Translations under genes and position numbers: made by a program
The notes under the pieces: generated by a model
Told to the model about the DNA's origin: nothing
Database searches by the model: none
The model's input: only the letters and a program-made list of their open reading frames with translations
Shown here: positions 35,685 to 43,540 of the stretch, piece by piece
How positions within the stretch are numbered: position 1 is the first letter of the stretch
Layout: the number at the start of each line of letters is the position of its first letter
Assembly: GCF_001507645.1 (NCBI RefSeq)
Contig: NZ_CP013909.1
Coordinates: forward strand, 930,001 to 994,000
Reading direction: 5' to 3'
From: Hymenobacter sedentarius
Lineage (GTDB): Bacteria > Bacteroidota > Bacteroidia > Cytophagales > Hymenobacteraceae
Length of the DNA stretch: 64,000 bases

Positions 35685-35782
35685 GGAGAGGAATATGAAA
35701 TTTCCCAACTGCAAAGTTCATCTCCAGCCACCGCACTACAAAGCACAACGAAGGGGCTTTTCCAGCGAATAAATCGGTATTT

Positions 35783-35810
35783 TTAAACAAAACACCCCGC
35801 CGAAGCGGGG
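35783..35810 (-). terminator. Terminator of the GGGP synthase operon
   Basis: CCCCGC-CGAA-GCGGGG on the plus strand (35795-35810); on the minus strand the stem is followed by GTGTTTTGTTT. It lies about 185 bp past the end of the GGGP synthase gene on that strand. A TAG trinucleotide run (about 35861-35876) lies in the intervening sequence, which otherwise shows no gene. Confidence 0.7.
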
Positions 35811-35994
35811 CAACTACTTAGCGGAATTAGCCGCATGCATTATAGCACGCATTTTAGGCTAGTAGTAGTAGTAGTAATTTACAGCTTATTGAGCTGAATT
35901 TTCACGCTATTTAGCTCAACGGTAAATGGGCTGCCAGCTAACCCAATTAGAATAATCAGCTCAATGTTGCCGGCCCCGTAGGTGGGCGCACTTT

Positions 35995-36771
35995 TTAGGC
36001 CATGGCGGCCGTCACGGCGTTGAAAGATGCCACCACGCCCGCCACCTCCGCAAGGAAAGCCGGCTCGGCTTCGATGTGGTTGCCTACCACCACCACGTCG
36101 GCGCCGGCAGCCAGGGCGGCGTACACCTTCTCGCCCGTATTCAGCCCACCGCCCACAATCAGGGGCGTGGCCACGGCCTCGCGCACGGCCCTAATCATGG
36201 CGGCCGATACCGGGTTTTGAGCGCCGCTGCCACCGTCGAGGTATATCAGCTTCAGGCCCAACTGCTCGCCAGCCAAGGCGGTGCAGGCGGCAATACCCGG
36301 CTTGTTGTGCGGCAGCGGCAAGGTGCCGCTCATGTAGGAAGCGGTGGTGGGGCGGCCCGAGTCGACGAGCATGTAGCCGGTGGGCAGCAGCTGCAGGCCG
36401 CTGGCCTGCAGGCGCGGCGCTGCCACCACGTGCTGGCCAATGAGAAAATCGGGGTTGCGGCCCGAAATGAGCGAGAGCAGGAGCACGCCATCGGCCGGGC
36501 CGTCGAGGTGCAGGCTGTGGCTGGGAAACAGCAGCACTGGCACCGTGGAGTGCTCCTTAATCAACGCAATGAGGGCAGCCTGATGCGTGCTTTGCACCAG
36601 GCTGCCCCCCACGAAAAAGTAATCAACCGCGTGCGCCTGGCTCAGGCGCAGCAAGTGCAACAAGCTGTTTTCGTTTAAGTTATCCGGGTCGAGCAACACT
36701 GCCAGCGCCTTGCGGCCCTGTTGCTGGCGAGTGCGAAGCGCGTCATATAGCAGAGGTGTGGGTGGACGCAT
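35995..36771 (-). CDS. Geranylgeranylglyceryl phosphate synthase family protein
   Basis: TIM-barrel prenyltransferase that joins a polyprenyl diphosphate to glycerol-1-phosphate, the first step of archaeal-type ether lipids; many Bacteroidota have one. 258 aa. ALAVLLDPDNLNE near residue 20 (Asp for Mg), DYFFVGGSLVQSTHQ, VLLFPSHSLHLDGPADGVLL, LKLIYLDGGSGAQNPVS and PLIVGGGLNTGEKVYAALAAGADVVVVGNHIE (split motif) form the substrate pocket. The ATG at 36771 lies 29 bp inside the 3' end of the upstream gene, so translation may be coupled. Whether glycerol-1-phosphate is made in this organism cannot be seen. Confidence 0.85.
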   Translation of the reverse strand: MRPPTPLLYDALRTRQQQGRKALAVLLDPDNLNENSLLHLLRLSQAHAVDYFFVGGSLVQSTHQAALIALIKEHSTVPVLLFPSHSLHLDGPADGVLLLSLISGRNPDFLIGQHVVAAPRLQASGLQLLPTGYMLVDSGRPTTASYMSGTLPLPHNKPGIAACTALAGEQLGLKLIYLDGGSGAQNPVSAAMIRAVREAVATPLIVGGGLNTGEKVYAALAAGADVVVVGNHIEAEPAFLAEVAGVVASFNAVTAAMA

Positions 36772-37630
36772 CCGGGGAATCGGGAGTAGCGGGCGAAGTG
36801 GCGGGAGCAAACCCGGTTTCAGTGGGTGCGTAGCCGGAGGAGGTCGCAAGGTCGGGATTTTTGTCGGCCGGGAAAAACTCGCTCACTTTTTTTGTTACCA
36901 TGGCCAGTGCCACGGCCGCTACCTGGGCCACCAACACCTTGCCGGTATCCGACTTGAGGAAGGACTGCAGCACGGCGGCCACCATGTTGTTTTTGGGGCG
37001 GGGCGCCGGGCGGCTGCTTACTGGCTCGGTTTCGTCGTCATCGAAGGCGTGGGAGGCCGGCAGGCGGCGGCTGTCATCGTAAGGCAAGTCCTTGAACGGG
37101 TCGTCCTCGAAATCCTCGGGTTGGAAGGCGGAGCCGTCATATAGGTCGCCGGGCGTGGTGCCGCCGAATGCTTCCGGCTGCGGCACGGCCTTGGAGCCAA
37201 AGCCCAGGTCGTCGGCGTCGTGGCCCGGCCCCTGGCGGTCTTGCGCCATAAAGGCTTGGGCCGAGTCGGCGGCCGTGCGATAATTGCGCACGCTCTTGTA
37301 GCGCTTGCCGTTGCCCGCGGTGTAGTAGTCGGCCTCGTCGCCGAATTCATCGTCGCCTTCGAAGTTATCGGCTTCGCCGTTGTAGCGGTGCTCATCGCGG
37401 TCGAAATCGTCTTGCGCGTAGCGCTTGCGCTTCTTCTTGCCGCCGAAGGCTTTGGCGATAAGCCAGATGCCACCGGCCAGGCCGGCCCCTACCAAGGCCA
37501 CCTTGCCCGCTTTCACCGACTGGTCCTTGATGTGGTCCACGTCGCCGCGCAGGGCACGCTCGTACTCGAGCTTTTTGCGCTCGAGAAATTCTTTTTCCTC
37601 GTCGAACAGGGGATTTTGCAAGTCACTCAT
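36743..37630 (-). CDS. Acidic membrane-associated protein of unknown function
   Basis: 295 aa. N-terminal charged helix (EEKEFLERKKLEYERALRGD), one transmembrane segment (VALVGAGLAGGIWLIAKAF) followed by KKKRKR, a long acidic low-complexity region (FEGDDEFGDEADYY) and a second hydrophobic stretch near 235-255 (VLVAQVAAVALAMV). No domain recognised. It follows the holin-like gene by 6 bp and overlaps GGGP synthase by 29 bp, so the three form one operon, pointing to a shared envelope role. Confidence 0.65.
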   Translation of the reverse strand: MSDLQNPLFDEEKEFLERKKLEYERALRGDVDHIKDQSVKAGKVALVGAGLAGGIWLIAKAFGGKKKRKRYAQDDFDRDEHRYNGEADNFEGDDEFGDEADYYTAGNGKRYKSVRNYRTAADSAQAFMAQDRQGPGHDADDLGFGSKAVPQPEAFGGTTPGDLYDGSAFQPEDFEDDPFKDLPYDDSRRLPASHAFDDDETEPVSSRPAPRPKNNMVAAVLQSFLKSDTGKVLVAQVAAVALAMVTKKVSEFFPADKNPDLATSSGYAPTETGFAPATSPATPDSPDASTHTSAI

Positions 37631-37636
37631 GGTAGA

Positions 37637-38014
37637 CTAAGCTTGGCGTTTATCAGATTTATAAATGGTGTCTTTCAGCATCTTGTTGGCCATGCCCTGG
37701 AAAGCGGCTTTGTCTACGCCCACCAGCACCAGCACCAGCAGCACGAGGTAGAAGCCCGCCACAATGCCGAAGCCCCAGAACGAGCTATCGAGGGCCGAAT
37801 TAAGGGCCAGGCCGGCAAAGACGCTGAGAAAAACCACGAACATCAACCCCAGAATGGCCAGGGTGGCGCCGTGCAGGGAGTTAACGAAAGCCGCGGAGAC
37901 CTTTTGCTGCACTTCGAGGCGCACCAGGTCGATGCGGGTGTCGAGGTAGCCGGTCAGGTTGCCAATCAGGCTGTCGTTGCGGGGTGTTTTGGAGGTGTCG
38001 TCGTCGAGAACCAT
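37637..38014 (-). CDS. Phage-holin/YqjE-like membrane protein
   Basis: 125 aa. An N-terminal amphipathic helix (YLDTRIDLVRLEVQQKVS) and two transmembrane helices (ATLAILGLMFVVFLSVFAGL; FGIVAGFYLVLLVLVLVGV) match the Holin_X/YqjE superfamily, found in chromosomal operons with YtxH-like or DUF883-like proteins. Probably not a phage gene. First gene of the operon with the acidic protein and GGGP synthase. Confidence 0.7.
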   Translation of the reverse strand: MVLDDDTSKTPRNDSLIGNLTGYLDTRIDLVRLEVQQKVSAAFVNSLHGATLAILGLMFVVFLSVFAGLALNSALDSSFWGFGIVAGFYLVLLVLVLVGVDKAAFQGMANKMLKDTIYKSDKRQA

Positions 38015-38171
38015 ACGGCGCGAAGTTGGAGTGGCAAGAAAGAACAGGAAAGAAAAAGAATCGCGGCAGCCCCATAAACCGTAAAATCAGCGCCGGCGGA
38101 TTGAGCCAGTTCTACGGAAAATATCGTTACATGGCTGACTTTTGTAACGTCCTTCGTGTTTGGTGCCCAGC

Positions 38172-39311
38172 GTGAGTCAAAATCATTATCAAGTCCTTGG
38201 CGTAGCTCCCACGGCCGCCGCCGCCGAAATCAAGCGCGCCTACCGGCAGCTGGTGGTGCGCTACCACCCCGATAAGCACGGCGGTGATGTGCGCTACGAA
38301 GACCAATTCAAGGCGGTGGCCGTGGCCTACGGCATCCTGGGCGACCCCGGCCGTAGGGCCACCTACGATTTTCAGCTGGCCCAGGCCGCCCGCCGCGCCG
38401 AAGAGCTCCGGCGCCAGCAGCAGCACCGCCCCGCCGCCCAGCACGTATACGGCGTGCCCATGCCGCCGCCCGCCCCGCTGCGCACCCGCCCGCCCGCGGG
38501 CAGCCGCGAGCGGCACTACCAGCGCATTCCGCGCCAGCGCGCCCGCTTCACCCGCCGCGACTGGAGCCTGACCGTGCTGCTGCTGCTGGGCATCACGCTG
38601 TTTGCGCTGGCCGTGAAAGTGACCATGGACCGCGTCACGGCCAACAGCAACTACGAAGACGGCCTGCGCGCCTATGGCCGGGGCCAGCTGGCGGCAGCCT
38701 ACAGCTTTCTGGAAGAAACCCTGCACTTCCGGCCCAGCTACGCGCCCGCCCTGCGCCGCCTCGCCGAGCTGGAGCTGCTGGTCAACCACGACCCCCGCGC
38801 TGCCCGCGCCGATTTTCAGGCGGCCCTGCTCGAGCCCCAGTCCCACCGCGATGCCGCCGACATGCTCTACCGCCTCGGGCGCTGCGAAACGGAGCTGGGC
38901 CTGCCCCGGTCCGCCGAGTTCAGCTACACCCGCGCAATCAGCCTCGACACGGCCCTGAGCGCCGCCTACCTGGCCCGGGGCAAAGCCCGCCTGCTCGACC
39001 TCAACCTGCCGGGGCTGGCCCTGGCCGACCTGAGCCACGGCCTTGCGCAGCGCCAGCGGGCCAATGTGCCCACTCCGTGGGCCTACGTGCAGATACGCGG
39101 CCTGGCCTACACCGCCCTGGGCCGCTACGACGAAGCCCGCGCCGAATACTTCCGGGTGCTGCAAGCCCGCCCCCGCGACGGCCGCACCCACTTCCTGCTC
39201 GGCCGCCTGGCCGCCCAAACCGGCAACAAGCGCGCCGCCTGCGAATTCTACCGCCGGGCTCTGAAGTTGGGCTACGAGTACGCCCGCACCGCCGAGGAAA
39301 GCTGCCCATAA
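38172..39311 (+). CDS. Membrane-anchored J-domain protein with TPR repeats
   Basis: 379 aa from GTG 38172 (TTG 38160 and GTG 38163 are alternatives). J-domain at residues 1-65 with HYQVLGVAPTAAAAEIKRAY and the Hsp70-stimulating HPD in VRYHPDKHGG. A Pro/Arg-rich linker (residues about 85-130) precedes one transmembrane helix (WSLTVLLLLGITLFALAV). After it come TPR-like helical pairs (RAYGRGQLAAAYSFLEETL, ARAEYFRVLQARPRDGRTHF), which would face the periplasm. Such fusions could couple cytosolic DnaK to envelope assembly; no partner is known. Confidence 0.8.
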   Translation: MSQNHYQVLGVAPTAAAAEIKRAYRQLVVRYHPDKHGGDVRYEDQFKAVAVAYGILGDPGRRATYDFQLAQAARRAEELRRQQQHRPAAQHVYGVPMPPPAPLRTRPPAGSRERHYQRIPRQRARFTRRDWSLTVLLLLGITLFALAVKVTMDRVTANSNYEDGLRAYGRGQLAAAYSFLEETLHFRPSYAPALRRLAELELLVNHDPRAARADFQAALLEPQSHRDAADMLYRLGRCETELGLPRSAEFSYTRAISLDTALSAAYLARGKARLLDLNLPGLALADLSHGLAQRQRANVPTPWAYVQIRGLAYTALGRYDEARAEYFRVLQARPRDGRTHFLLGRLAAQTGNKRAACEFYRRALKLGYEYARTAEESCP

Positions 39312-39343
39312 GGCCCCAACAGAGGCAAGGGTGAGTAGAACGA

Positions 39344-39510
39344 CAACTCCCCTCCTTACCAAGGAGGGGACGCTCAACTGCCAAGTTGAGCTGGGGTGGT
39401 TGCGGGCGTTGAACGGCTCGCGCTCGAATCGTTCGGGTATCGTTCAACGAATTCAACCACCCCCGTCCGAGCCTGCGGCTCGAACATCCTCCTTAGCAAG
39501 GAGGGGAGTG
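39344..39510. repeat. 167-bp MITE-like palindromic element
   Basis: Terminal arms ACTCCCCTCCTTACCAAGGA (from 39346) and TCCTTAGCAAGGAGGGGAGT (to 39509) are inverted; each also folds on itself (CCTCCTT..AAGGAGG). Inner arms GGGGTGGTTG...GTTGAAC and GTTCAACG...CAACCACCCC add a second nested stem. No coding capacity. It sits between the J-domain gene and fasciclin. Confidence 0.75.
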
Positions 39511-39536
39511 GTCGGTCTGCCTCACCCCAAAACGCA

Positions 39537-39573
39537 AACAACCGCCGCGGGCACGAAGCCCACGGCGGTTGTT
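39537..39573 (-). terminator. Terminator of the fasciclin gene
   Basis: AACAACCGCCG...GGGC-ACGAA-GCCC...CGGCGGTTGTT with one internal mismatch, a long stable stem placed 30 bp past the fasciclin stop on the minus strand. The downstream T content is low. Confidence 0.65.
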
Positions 39574-39602
39574 AAAGTTGTGCTTTCTAGCTCAGAAAAG
39601 CC

Positions 39603-40175
39603 TTACTGAGGCATCAGCACGGTATTCACAACGTGAATCACGCCGTTGCTCTGCAGCACGTTGGCGATGGTCACGGTCGACACGCCGCCTTTCTCGTCTT
39701 TCAACTGAATGGTTTTGCCTTTCGCCATGGCCGTCAAGGTGCCGCCGCTCACGGTTTTGAGGGTAGCCGTGCCTTTGCCGGCTTTGATGGCCTTCATCAG
39801 GTCGGCCGAGGTCATGCGACCGGCCACCACGTGGTAGGTCAGAATTTTGGTGAGGGTCGCCTTGTTCTCGGGCTTCACCAGCGTTTCTACCGTGCCGGCG
39901 GGCAGCTTGTTAAACGCCTCGTTGGTGGGCGCGAACACCGTGAAAGGGCCGGCGCTTTGCAGGGTTTCTACCAAGCCAGCGGCTTTCACAGCGGCTACCA
40001 GCGTGGTGTGGTCTTTCGAGTTAACGGCGTTTTCCACGATGTTTTTCGTGGGGTACATGGCAGCGCCGCCCACCATCACGGTGCCGGCCATTTTTTTGCC
40101 CTGGGCCGAAACGTTAGTAGTAACAGCAGTGCTCAAGAGGACTGCAATGGCGAGGGAGAAAAGGGTCTTTTTCAT
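39603..40175 (-). CDS. Secreted fasciclin-domain protein
   Basis: 190 aa. Signal peptide (KKTLFSLAIAVLLSTAVTTNVSAQ). One FAS1 domain: NIVENAVNSKDHTTLVAAVK, GPFTVFAPTNEAFNKLPAGT (H1 motif), TYHVVAGRM (YH motif) and SNGVIHVVNTVLMPQ (H2). FAS1 proteins are extracellular adhesion or matrix proteins. The start at 40175 is well defined. Confidence 0.92.
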   Translation of the reverse strand: MKKTLFSLAIAVLLSTAVTTNVSAQGKKMAGTVMVGGAAMYPTKNIVENAVNSKDHTTLVAAVKAAGLVETLQSAGPFTVFAPTNEAFNKLPAGTVETLVKPENKATLTKILTYHVVAGRMTSADLMKAIKAGKGTATLKTVSGGTLTAMAKGKTIQLKDEKGGVSTVTIANVLQSNGVIHVVNTVLMPQ

Positions 40176-40320
40176 CTGAATAAATAAATGGTTGGATGTT
40201 TTGAATTATGACCCACCTACGCTGCTGCTTCCGCCTGCGGATTGCATGGCGGTTAATATTTCTGGATTAGGGCCCGTTCGTTTTGTTGGGAACCACACCC
40301 CTGCCGGGCACAGCCCCTCC

Positions 40321-40526
40321 CCCTGCTGGCCCCCGCTAGCGCGCGTCTGCGACGCGCTGCGGACTGGCCTCGAGCCTGTGGCTCGGCTATTGAACGACGG
40401 CGCTAGCGTATTCTAAACCCGAGCCATAGGCTAGAGACCAGTCGGCAACGCGTCGCAGACGCGCGCCAGCAGGGCCGCAGGCTCGATGGCAATCGGCAGT
40501 GCGTCGCAGATGCGCCCCAGCAGGAC
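40321..40526. repeat. Cluster of three about 50-bp repeat units, one inverted
   Basis: Unit 1 (40321-40385) contains CGCGCGTCTGCGACGCG and CTCGAGCCTGTGGCTCGG. Units 2 (40420-40473) and 3 (40474-40526) run in the opposite direction with CGTCGCAGACGCGCGCCAGC and CGTCGCAGATGCGCCCCAGC. The three are clearly homologous. The rest of 40176-40640 shows no gene. Confidence 0.7.
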
Positions 40527-40648
40527 GTTTGGCAACTAATTCCCTCCGACATCACGAAAGGAAAGTCAGCAAAACGAAAATGAACTATAACAGCAGTCTT
40601 TAAGCATCGAATCGGGGCCTTCTGTCCGATATTCTTTCCGACCCAAAA

Positions 40649-40686
40649 GAAAAAACCCCACTTCTGATATAGAAATGGGGTTTTTC
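40649..40686 (-). terminator. Terminator of tRNA-Phe
   Basis: AAAAACCCCA(C)TTCT-GATA-TAGAA(A)TGGGGTTTTT, directly next to the 3' end of tRNA-Phe on the minus strand, with T runs on both strands. Confidence 0.8.
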
Positions 40687-40687
40687 G

Positions 40688-40760
<73 letters not shown>

Positions 40761-40865
40761 GTTTCCCCGTAGCAGAAAGGCGCTTTGGGGACCGCAAAGG
40801 TACGAAAGCAAAACGATGGCGCAAGAAATCCGGTAAAAAAAGTGTTGAGGCTTTAACACTCTCCA

Positions 40866-40895
40866 GCAATATACTCGGCATGCCGAGTATATTGC
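40866..40895. promoter_or_regulatory. Perfect 30-bp palindrome upstream of the Fe-S operon (putative operator)
   Basis: GCAATATACTCGGCA (40866-40880) followed without loop by TGCCGAGTATATTGC (40881-40895). It ends 34 bp before the ATG of the Fe-S protein and covers the likely -33 element. A gapless palindrome suits binding of a dimeric or tetrameric regulator. Confidence 0.75.
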
Positions 40896-40925
40896 ACCCC
40901 AAACGTTCCCGCTTCCTTACCTTTA
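40892..40925 (+). promoter_or_regulatory. Likely promoter of the Fe-S oxidoreductase operon
   Basis: TTG (40892-40894), 23 bp, TACCTTTA (40918-40925), one base off TAnnTTTG, 4 bp before the ATG at 40930. The TTG lies in the right half of the 30-bp palindrome, so a bound regulator would block it. Confidence 0.45.
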
Positions 40926-40929
40926 CCGT

Positions 40930-42321
40930 ATGTTGCAATCAATCCTTTTTCTGCTGCTCCTGGTAGCTGCTTTTGGCTTCTTCGCGTGGCAAGTCCGGAA
41001 AATCCGCGCCAACATCCTCGTGGGGCGCGACCGGGACATGAGCGGCCACGCCGCCGAACGCTTCCAGAAAACGCTGCTCGTCGCCTTTGGCCAGCAGAAG
41101 ATGTTCAAGCGCCTCACGCCGGCCCTGCTGCACCTGGTGGTGTACGTGGGCTTTCTGGTAATTAACATCGAGGTGCTCGAGATTGTGGTCGACGGCCTGT
41201 TTGGCACCCACCGCTTTCTGAGTTTCCTCGGGCCGGTGTACAGCCTGCTCATGGCCACCAACGAGGTGCTGGGCGCGCTGGTAATCATCGCCGTGGCCGC
41301 GTTCTGGTGGCGCCGCAATCGCAAGCCGCCCGTCAAGCGCTTTACCGGCGTGGAGCTGCGCGCCTGGCCCCGGCTCGATGCCAACATCATCCTCTACGTG
41401 GAGGTAATTCTGATGGTGGCCCTGTTCACGATGAATACCTCGGATCTGAAGCTGCACCAGCTGCGCGGCGAAACGCTGCCAGGCGCCTTCCCAATCAGCA
41501 GCCTGCTTACGGGCCTGTTGCCGGCCAATGCCGGGGCACTGCACCTGCTGGAGCGCTTTGGCTGGTGGGCGCACATCACGGGTATTCTGCTGTTTCTCAA
41601 CTACCTACCCAGCTCCAAGCACTTCCACATCATTCTGGCTTTCCCGAACGTGTGGTACTCGCGCCTGGTGCCCCAGGGCCAGTTCTCTAACGTGGAAAGC
41701 ATTACCCACGAGGTGAAGGCCATGATGGACCCCAGCTTTGTGGTGCCACCCGCTCCTACCGCGCCCGATGGCTCGGCCCTGGCCCCCACGCCCTTCGGCG
41801 CCAAGGACGTGGAAGACCTGCCTTGGACCAACCTGCTGAACGCCTACTCCTGCACCGAGTGCGGCCGCTGCACCTCGGTGTGCCCCGCCAACCTGACGGG
41901 CAAGCTGCTCTCGCCGCGCAAAATCATCATGGACACGCGCGACCGGATGGAGGAGAAGTATAACTCGCCCGTGATATTCCGGCCCAATGTGTACGGCGCC
42001 GAAGCCAAGCACGAGCCCATCACGGACTTGGCCAACGCCACGCTGCTGCGCGGCAAAGTGACGCCTGAAGAGCTCTGGGCCTGCACCACCTGCAACGCCT
42101 GCGTGGAAAGCTGCCCCGTGAACATCAACCCGCTGGAAAGCATCATCGAAATGCGCCGCTTCCTGGTGCTGGAAGAGTCGGCCGCGCCCAATTCGCTCAA
42201 CGTCATGTTCTCCAACATCGAGAACAACGGCGCGCCCTGGGCCTTCTCGCCGTCGGACCGCTTCAACTGGGCCGACGACTTGTTTGCGGCCGAGAAGCCC
42301 GCGAAGGCAGCGGTAGCTTAG
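40930..42321 (+). CDS. Membrane (Fe-S) oxidoreductase, HdrD/GlpC-like
   Basis: 463 aa. An N-terminal membrane part with about five helices (LFLLLLVAAFGFFAW, LLHLVVYVGFLVINIEVL and others) precedes a soluble domain with two 4Fe-4S motifs: CTECGRCTSVCP near 311 and CTTCNACVESCP near 384. This is the build of the electron-transfer subunit in HdrDE/GlpC-type complexes. The CCG-domain protein that normally completes the catalytic unit is encoded just downstream at 42450. Electron donor and acceptor are unknown; quinone is likely because of the membrane part. Confidence 0.85.
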   Translation: MLQSILFLLLLVAAFGFFAWQVRKIRANILVGRDRDMSGHAAERFQKTLLVAFGQQKMFKRLTPALLHLVVYVGFLVINIEVLEIVVDGLFGTHRFLSFLGPVYSLLMATNEVLGALVIIAVAAFWWRRNRKPPVKRFTGVELRAWPRLDANIILYVEVILMVALFTMNTSDLKLHQLRGETLPGAFPISSLLTGLLPANAGALHLLERFGWWAHITGILLFLNYLPSSKHFHIILAFPNVWYSRLVPQGQFSNVESITHEVKAMMDPSFVVPPAPTAPDGSALAPTPFGAKDVEDLPWTNLLNAYSCTECGRCTSVCPANLTGKLLSPRKIIMDTRDRMEEKYNSPVIFRPNVYGAEAKHEPITDLANATLLRGKVTPEELWACTTCNACVESCPVNINPLESIIEMRRFLVLEESAAPNSLNVMFSNIENNGAPWAFSPSDRFNWADDLFAAEKPAKAAVA

Positions 42322-42339
42322 GCTGCACAACAACAGCAC

Positions 42340-42433
42340 GTCATACTGAGCGTAGCCGAAGTATCTCGCGTGCTGTTAGTAAATCAATCGTTCAACGATG
42401 CGGGCGAGATGCTTCGGCTGCGCTCAGCATGAC
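42340..42433. repeat. TCATGCTGAGC palindrome, copy 3
   Basis: GTCATACTGAGCGTAGCCGA (from 42340) opposite TCGGCTGCGCTCAGCATGAC (to 42433), with inner ATCTCGC/GCGAGAT. Two positions are mismatched. It separates the Fe-S gene from the CCG-domain gene, only 19 bp after the first stop and 16 bp before the second start. Confidence 0.88.
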
Positions 42434-42449
42434 GTGCTAATCAACTATT

Positions 42450-43346
42450 ATGACTCCCGAAGCTCCCACCAAAAAGCAAATCAACGTTCCCGTCATGGCC
42501 GATTTGGCGGCCCGCAACGAGTCGCCCGAAATCCTGTTCTGGGTGGGCTGCGCCGGTGCTTTTGATGACCGGTACAAGCGCGTGACCCGTGCCTTCGTGC
42601 GCATTCTCGAGCACGTGGGCACTAAGTACGCCGTGCTGGGCCTGGAGGAAAGCTGCACCGGCGACCCCGCCAAGCGCGCCGGCAACGAGTTTCTGTTTCA
42701 GATGCAGGCCATGACGAACATCACGACGCTGAACGGCTACGGCATCAAGAAAATAGTGACGGCCTGCCCCCACTGCTTCAACACCATCAAGAACGAGTAC
42801 CCCGCGCTGGGCGGCGACTACGAGGTGATTCACCACAGCACCTACCTGCAGCAGCTCATCAACGAGGGCAAGGTGGGCGTGACCGGGGGCGAGAGCTTCA
42901 AGGGCCGCCGCATCACCTTCCACGACAGCTGCTACCTGGGCCGCGCCAACAACATCTACGAAGCCCCGCGCGACGTGCTGGCCGCCCTCGACGCCGACCT
43001 GGTGGAGATGAAGCGCAGCCGCGCCAACGGCCTGTGCTGCGGGGCCGGCGGGGCCCAGATGTGGAAGGAGCCCGAGCCCGGCAAAAAGGACATCAACATC
43101 GAGCGCACCGAGGAGGCCCTGGCCACCCTGAGCGGCGCCGCCGAAGCCCTGGCCAACCTGGGCGGCGTAGAAACCGAAACCAGCGCCCCCGGCCCGCACG
43201 ACCTACAAGGCAGCATCATCGCCGTGAGCTGCCCGTTCTGCATGACCATGATGAGCGACGGCGTGAAAAACAAGGAACAGGAAAGCCGCGTGCAAGTGTT
43301 TGACCTGGCAGAGCTGGTAGCTTCCGCCGAGGGCATCAACGCCTAA
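42450..43346 (+). CDS. CCG-domain (heterodisulfide-reductase-related) protein
   Basis: 298 aa. Two cysteine-rich CCG modules: EILFWVGCAGAFDDR with TACPHCFNTIKNEY near 100-115, and TFHDSCYLGRANNIYE with GLCCGAGGAQMW and SCPFCMTMM toward the C-terminus. Such modules bind a non-cubane 4Fe-4S cluster in HdrB, GlpC and LutA-like proteins. Expected to form a complex with the upstream membrane Fe-S protein and pass electrons from an unknown substrate to the quinone pool. Confidence 0.87.
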   Translation: MTPEAPTKKQINVPVMADLAARNESPEILFWVGCAGAFDDRYKRVTRAFVRILEHVGTKYAVLGLEESCTGDPAKRAGNEFLFQMQAMTNITTLNGYGIKKIVTACPHCFNTIKNEYPALGGDYEVIHHSTYLQQLINEGKVGVTGGESFKGRRITFHDSCYLGRANNIYEAPRDVLAALDADLVEMKRSRANGLCCGAGGAQMWKEPEPGKKDINIERTEEALATLSGAAEALANLGGVETETSAPGPHDLQGSIIAVSCPFCMTMMSDGVKNKEQESRVQVFDLAELVASAEGINA

Positions 43347-43385
43347 CCGCGACTTTACTCTACCCTCGGCACGCTGCCCCAGCAC

Positions 43386-43491
43386 GTCATGCTGAGCGTA
43401 GCCGAAGCATCTCGCGTGTAGCAGTAAATCAACCGTCGTGCGATTTTGATTACTACCACAAGCGAGATGCTTCGGCTACGCTCAGCATGAC
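43386..43491. repeat. TCATGCTGAGC palindrome, copy 4
   Basis: GTCATGCTGAGCGTAGCCGA (from 43386) exactly mirrors TCGGCTACGCTCAGCATGAC (to 43491); inner GCATCTCGC/GCGAGATGC. The G-T-A/T-A-C change in this copy is matched on both arms. The loop of about 50 nt differs from other copies. Confidence 0.9.
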
Positions 43492-43540
43492 GTTCTTTTG
43501 TTTAGGGATTTTACCCTTCTCCTTTTAACAATTTGGTCCC

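Noticed and set aside
35861..35876. TAG trinucleotide run as a possible functional repeat
   Set aside because: Only about five units in non-coding sequence; a simple microsatellite.
37637..38014. Prophage, suggested by a holin-like protein
   Set aside because: No other phage genes nearby; the YqjE/Holin_X family is common in ordinary chromosomal operons.
40321..40526. CRISPR array
   Set aside because: Units differ in orientation and there are no regular unique spacers or cas genes.
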